Positions 6,956 through 8,524 of a stretch of 8,524 nucleotides of DNA are shown in pieces. The notes under the pieces were generated by a model that made no database searches, was not told where the DNA came from, and saw only the letters and a program-made list of their open reading frames with translations. The first letter of the stretch is position 1; the number at the start of each line of letters is the position of its first letter. The translations under genes and the position numbers were made by a program. Location of the stretch: NCBI GenBank assembly GCA_025923975.1, contig JAICEV010000132.1, forward strand, positions 1 to 8,524. Reading direction: 5' to 3'. The stretch is from Propionibacteriaceae bacterium (GTDB lineage Bacteria; Actinomycetota; Actinomycetes; Propionibacteriales; Propionibacteriaceae).

Positions 6956-7024
6956 GGTCTGCTGGATGTCCTCCCGTCATAACCCATGGAAGGTTGTGGG
7001 CATGGGGACGACTAAGGAGCTGGC

Positions 7025-7924
7025 ATGAAGACCCGCATTGTGCAGGATGAGCCGAATGATCCGACTGGAGGAGGATCCGCGACCCGGACGAGATCCGTTG
7101 ATACGACCGCAGGAACCCCAGCCTCCGGCCGCAACGCGTTCCGAGATTTCGTACGCCGTCGTGAGCTGGTGATCTTCTTCGCCCTTTCCTACCTGATCGC
7201 CTGGTCGACGCTCCCGTTCGGCAGCTTCCTTGCCTTTTCGCCACTGCTGTCGGCGCTCATCGTCATCTCCGTTGCCGAAGGCCTGCCGGGGCTAGCTCAG
7301 TTAGGTCGTCGCCTTATTCGCTGGCGGGTGAACTGGATCTGGTACGCGGCTGCAGTCGCCGTGCCGTTGCTGGTTCACGGCGTGGCCGTCGGTCTCAATG
7401 CGGCAACTAGCGCACCGGCACCCTCATTTGCCCCGCTCCAGCCCTGGTACACGGTGCTGTTGGCGTTCGGTCTCGGAATGATCAACCCACTCGAGGGGCG
7501 GCTAGGGGAGGAGCCTGGCTGGCGTGGCTTCGCTCAGCCGCGGCTCCAGTCGAAGTGGTCACCATTGGCATCGACCGCCCTGCTCGGCCTGTTGATCACT
7601 GGCTGGCATCTGCCACTAGTCTTCATGCCGCAGTTCGACCTCGGCCTACCCGACATCGCGACGACCCTGATGACCGCCTTCTGGTACGCCTGGTTGTTCA
7701 ACCGCAGCGGCGGCAGTGTGCTGCTGACGCTGATTGCCCACGCCACTGAGGGCTCGGTCAACATCCATGCGATGTGGCCCGCAGGGCCGTATACAGAGCG
7801 CCTGTCCTGGCTCTGGTTGATGGCTTGGACTTTGCTCGTAGTGATTCTGTTGACCTTCGACCGGAAGTCCTGGCGGACGGCACCGGAGTCGGCAATTGAT
7901 CGGGTGCCTGGCCGGATAAGTTAG
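7025..7924 (+). CDS. CPBP-family intramembrane metalloprotease-like protein (CAAX/bacteriocin-processing, Abi type)
   Basis: This 299-residue polytopic membrane protein starts with a long polar N-terminus (1-46) and then has about seven or eight hydrophobic segments. It carries the three CPBP motifs: EEPGWRGF (162-169, Glu162/Glu163 and Arg167), GWHLP with His195 (193-197), and HATEGSVN with His239 and Asn246 (239-246). These residues form the presumed metal-dependent active site within the membrane. The eukaryotic relative Rce1 cleaves CAAX-prenylated proteins; bacterial members have been linked to bacteriocin maturation or immunity and to signalling, but most have unknown substrates. The ATG has AAGGAG 5 nt upstream. 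The gene is divergent from the kinase and shares its 164-nt promoter region, so joint regulation is possible. No bacteriocin-like peptide gene is visible next to it. Confidence 0.88.
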   Translation: MKTRIVQDEPNDPTGGGSATRTRSVDTTAGTPASGRNAFRDFVRRRELVIFFALSYLIAWSTLPFGSFLAFSPLLSALIVISVAEGLPGLAQLGRRLIRWRVNWIWYAAAVAVPLLVHGVAVGLNAATSAPAPSFAPLQPWYTVLLAFGLGMINPLEGRLGEEPGWRGFAQPRLQSKWSPLASTALLGLLITGWHLPLVFMPQFDLGLPDIATTLMTAFWYAWLFNRSGGSVLLTLIAHATEGSVNIHAMWPAGPYTERLSWLWLMAWTLLVVILLTFDRKSWRTAPESAIDRVPGRIS

Positions 7925-7939
7925 CCGCTTCCCCCACAG

Positions 7940-8004
7940 CACCGTAACTGTCGACAGATCGCATCCGGCGCTAACTCGGTTGCGATCTGCCGACAGTTAC
8001 CGTG
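7940..8004. terminator. Long hairpin between convergent genes, probable two-way terminator
   Basis: The arms 7940-7963 and 7981-8004 pair at 22 of 24 positions (mismatches 7943/8001 and 7954/7990, the latter a U-G wobble in minus-strand RNA) around a 17-nt loop. After one mismatch the loop can add CCG/CGG pairs (7965-7967 with 7977-7979). It starts 15 nt after the CPBP stop and ends 24 nt before the VOC gene stop, so it can serve both converging transcripts. There is no T-run on either side. The left arm contains the 10-bp palindrome CTGTCGACAG (7948-7957). Its length exceeds what termination needs, so a dispersed palindromic repeat is an alternative. Confidence 0.6.
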
Positions 8005-8028
8005 TGAGGACAGAGTCTCGGTGGGACG

Positions 8029-8466
8029 CTACCGCGCACCGCTACCGGCTGTTGTGGTGTCATGATCACTCTCTGTCGCGCCTAACTCAGTGAAGATTGT
8101 CAGTTGCACCTCACCTGGTCCCTGCAGTCGTGCGTTGCGGGATCGCCACGGGGTGACGGTCGGAGGCGCGATCAGCTCAGCGCCGGCCGAGACCAACCGA
8201 TTCGTGAGGCTCGCAGAGTCCGCAACCTCAAATGCCAGCCGATATTTTCCGCTCACTCCAGTTCGACCGACCTCCACGCTATCGATCAGGTCGATCTGCG
8301 GTCGGTTGGACAGCTCGAGTGTCGCTCGGCCGGCGCCCAAGATCATTACCTTGGCCCCGTTCTCACCGTCATAGGTTTCCTCAAAAGAAAGACCAAGATC
8401 ATCACGGTAGAAGCGCACCGCACTGTCGTAGTCGTCAACAGCTACGACTACTCGTAGCTGTTGCAC
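8029..8466 (-). CDS. VOC-superfamily (glyoxalase/bleomycin-resistance fold) protein
   Basis: The 145-residue protein has the two beta-alpha-beta-beta-beta modules of the vicinal oxygen chelate fold. Module 1 runs from LRVVVAVDDYDSAVRFYRDD (4-23) to RATLELSN (47-54); module 2 runs from KYRLAFEVAD (74-83) through ASLTNRLVSAGAEL (85-98) to GEVQLTIFTE (118-127). The canonical metal-binding His residues at the module starts are replaced (Val/Arg76), while Glu52-region and Glu127 remain, so glyoxalase I activity is doubtful; ligand binding or another dioxygenase/isomerase-like role is possible. The chosen start is GTG at 8466, which matches usual family starts. No clear ribosome site precedes it, and the frame stays open without another start codon to the right edge, so a start outside the window is possible. 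The gene converges on the CPBP gene across a hairpin. Confidence 0.8.
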   Translation of the reverse strand: MQQLRVVVAVDDYDSAVRFYRDDLGLSFEETYDGENGAKVMILGAGRATLELSNRPQIDLIDSVEVGRTGVSGKYRLAFEVADSASLTNRLVSAGAELIAPPTVTPWRSRNARLQGPGEVQLTIFTELGATESDHDTTTAGSGAR

Positions 8467-8524
8467 GGCACCATCAATATGAGGATGTGGGGCGTACCCC
8501 GGCTCCCGTTTCTTGATCGCTCTA

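Noticed and set aside
7930..8015. Possible miniature transposable element formed by the long inverted repeat
   Set aside because: No target-site duplication directly flanks the arms and there is no transposase or second copy in the window; a terminator is simpler.

Overview
The window is gene-dense, G+C-rich DNA (about 60 % by eye) with actinomycete codon use and actinobacterial gene families. These include a HisKA_3 kinase with an ERRRLERNLHDGAQQR box, a NarL-type regulator, a DUF485/ActP pair resembling cg0952-mctC of Corynebacterium, and SlpD/TAP-like secreted hydrolases. I read it as chromosomal Actinomycetota; the genus cannot be fixed from this sequence. There are no RNA genes, insertion sequences, phage genes or CRISPR arrays.

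Layout from left to right. (1) On the minus strand, a membrane-anchored alpha/beta hydrolase (620 to beyond the left edge) lies 37 nt behind a secreted TAP-like S33 hydrolase (2139-658); the two probably form one operon. (2) A 198-nt gap holds a 22-bp imperfect dyad and a possible promoter for the S33 gene. (3) A minus-strand run reads histidine kinase (6860-5103), response regulator (5112-4468), DUF485 protein (4343-3969) and ActP-type cation/carboxylate symporter (3972-2338). The kinase and regulator overlap by 10 nt and the DUF485 and symporter genes by 4 nt. A 124-nt gap between the two pairs carries an 18-bp perfect palindrome and a second dyad just upstream of the DUF485 ribosome binding site. 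(4) A 164-nt divergent promoter region with repeated GATTCACC motifs separates the kinase from a plus-strand CPBP-family membrane protease-like gene (7025-7924). (5) A long hairpin (24-bp arms) lies between that gene and a convergent minus-strand VOC/glyoxalase-fold gene (8466-8029).

How the genes may work together (inference): the two-component system sits directly upstream of, and in line with, an acetate/monocarboxylate uptake pair. The simplest reading is a signalling unit controlling carboxylate import, comparable in logic to the proteobacterial CrbS-CrbR acetate switch but with an unrelated eight-helix sensor domain. The CPBP gene shares the kinase's promoter region and could be a second target. 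The hydrolase pair could supply peptides or small acids from outside the cell, but nothing in the sequence ties it to the transporter. Most genes belong to known families; the intergenic dyads and the kinase/transporter arrangement are the parts most worth following up.
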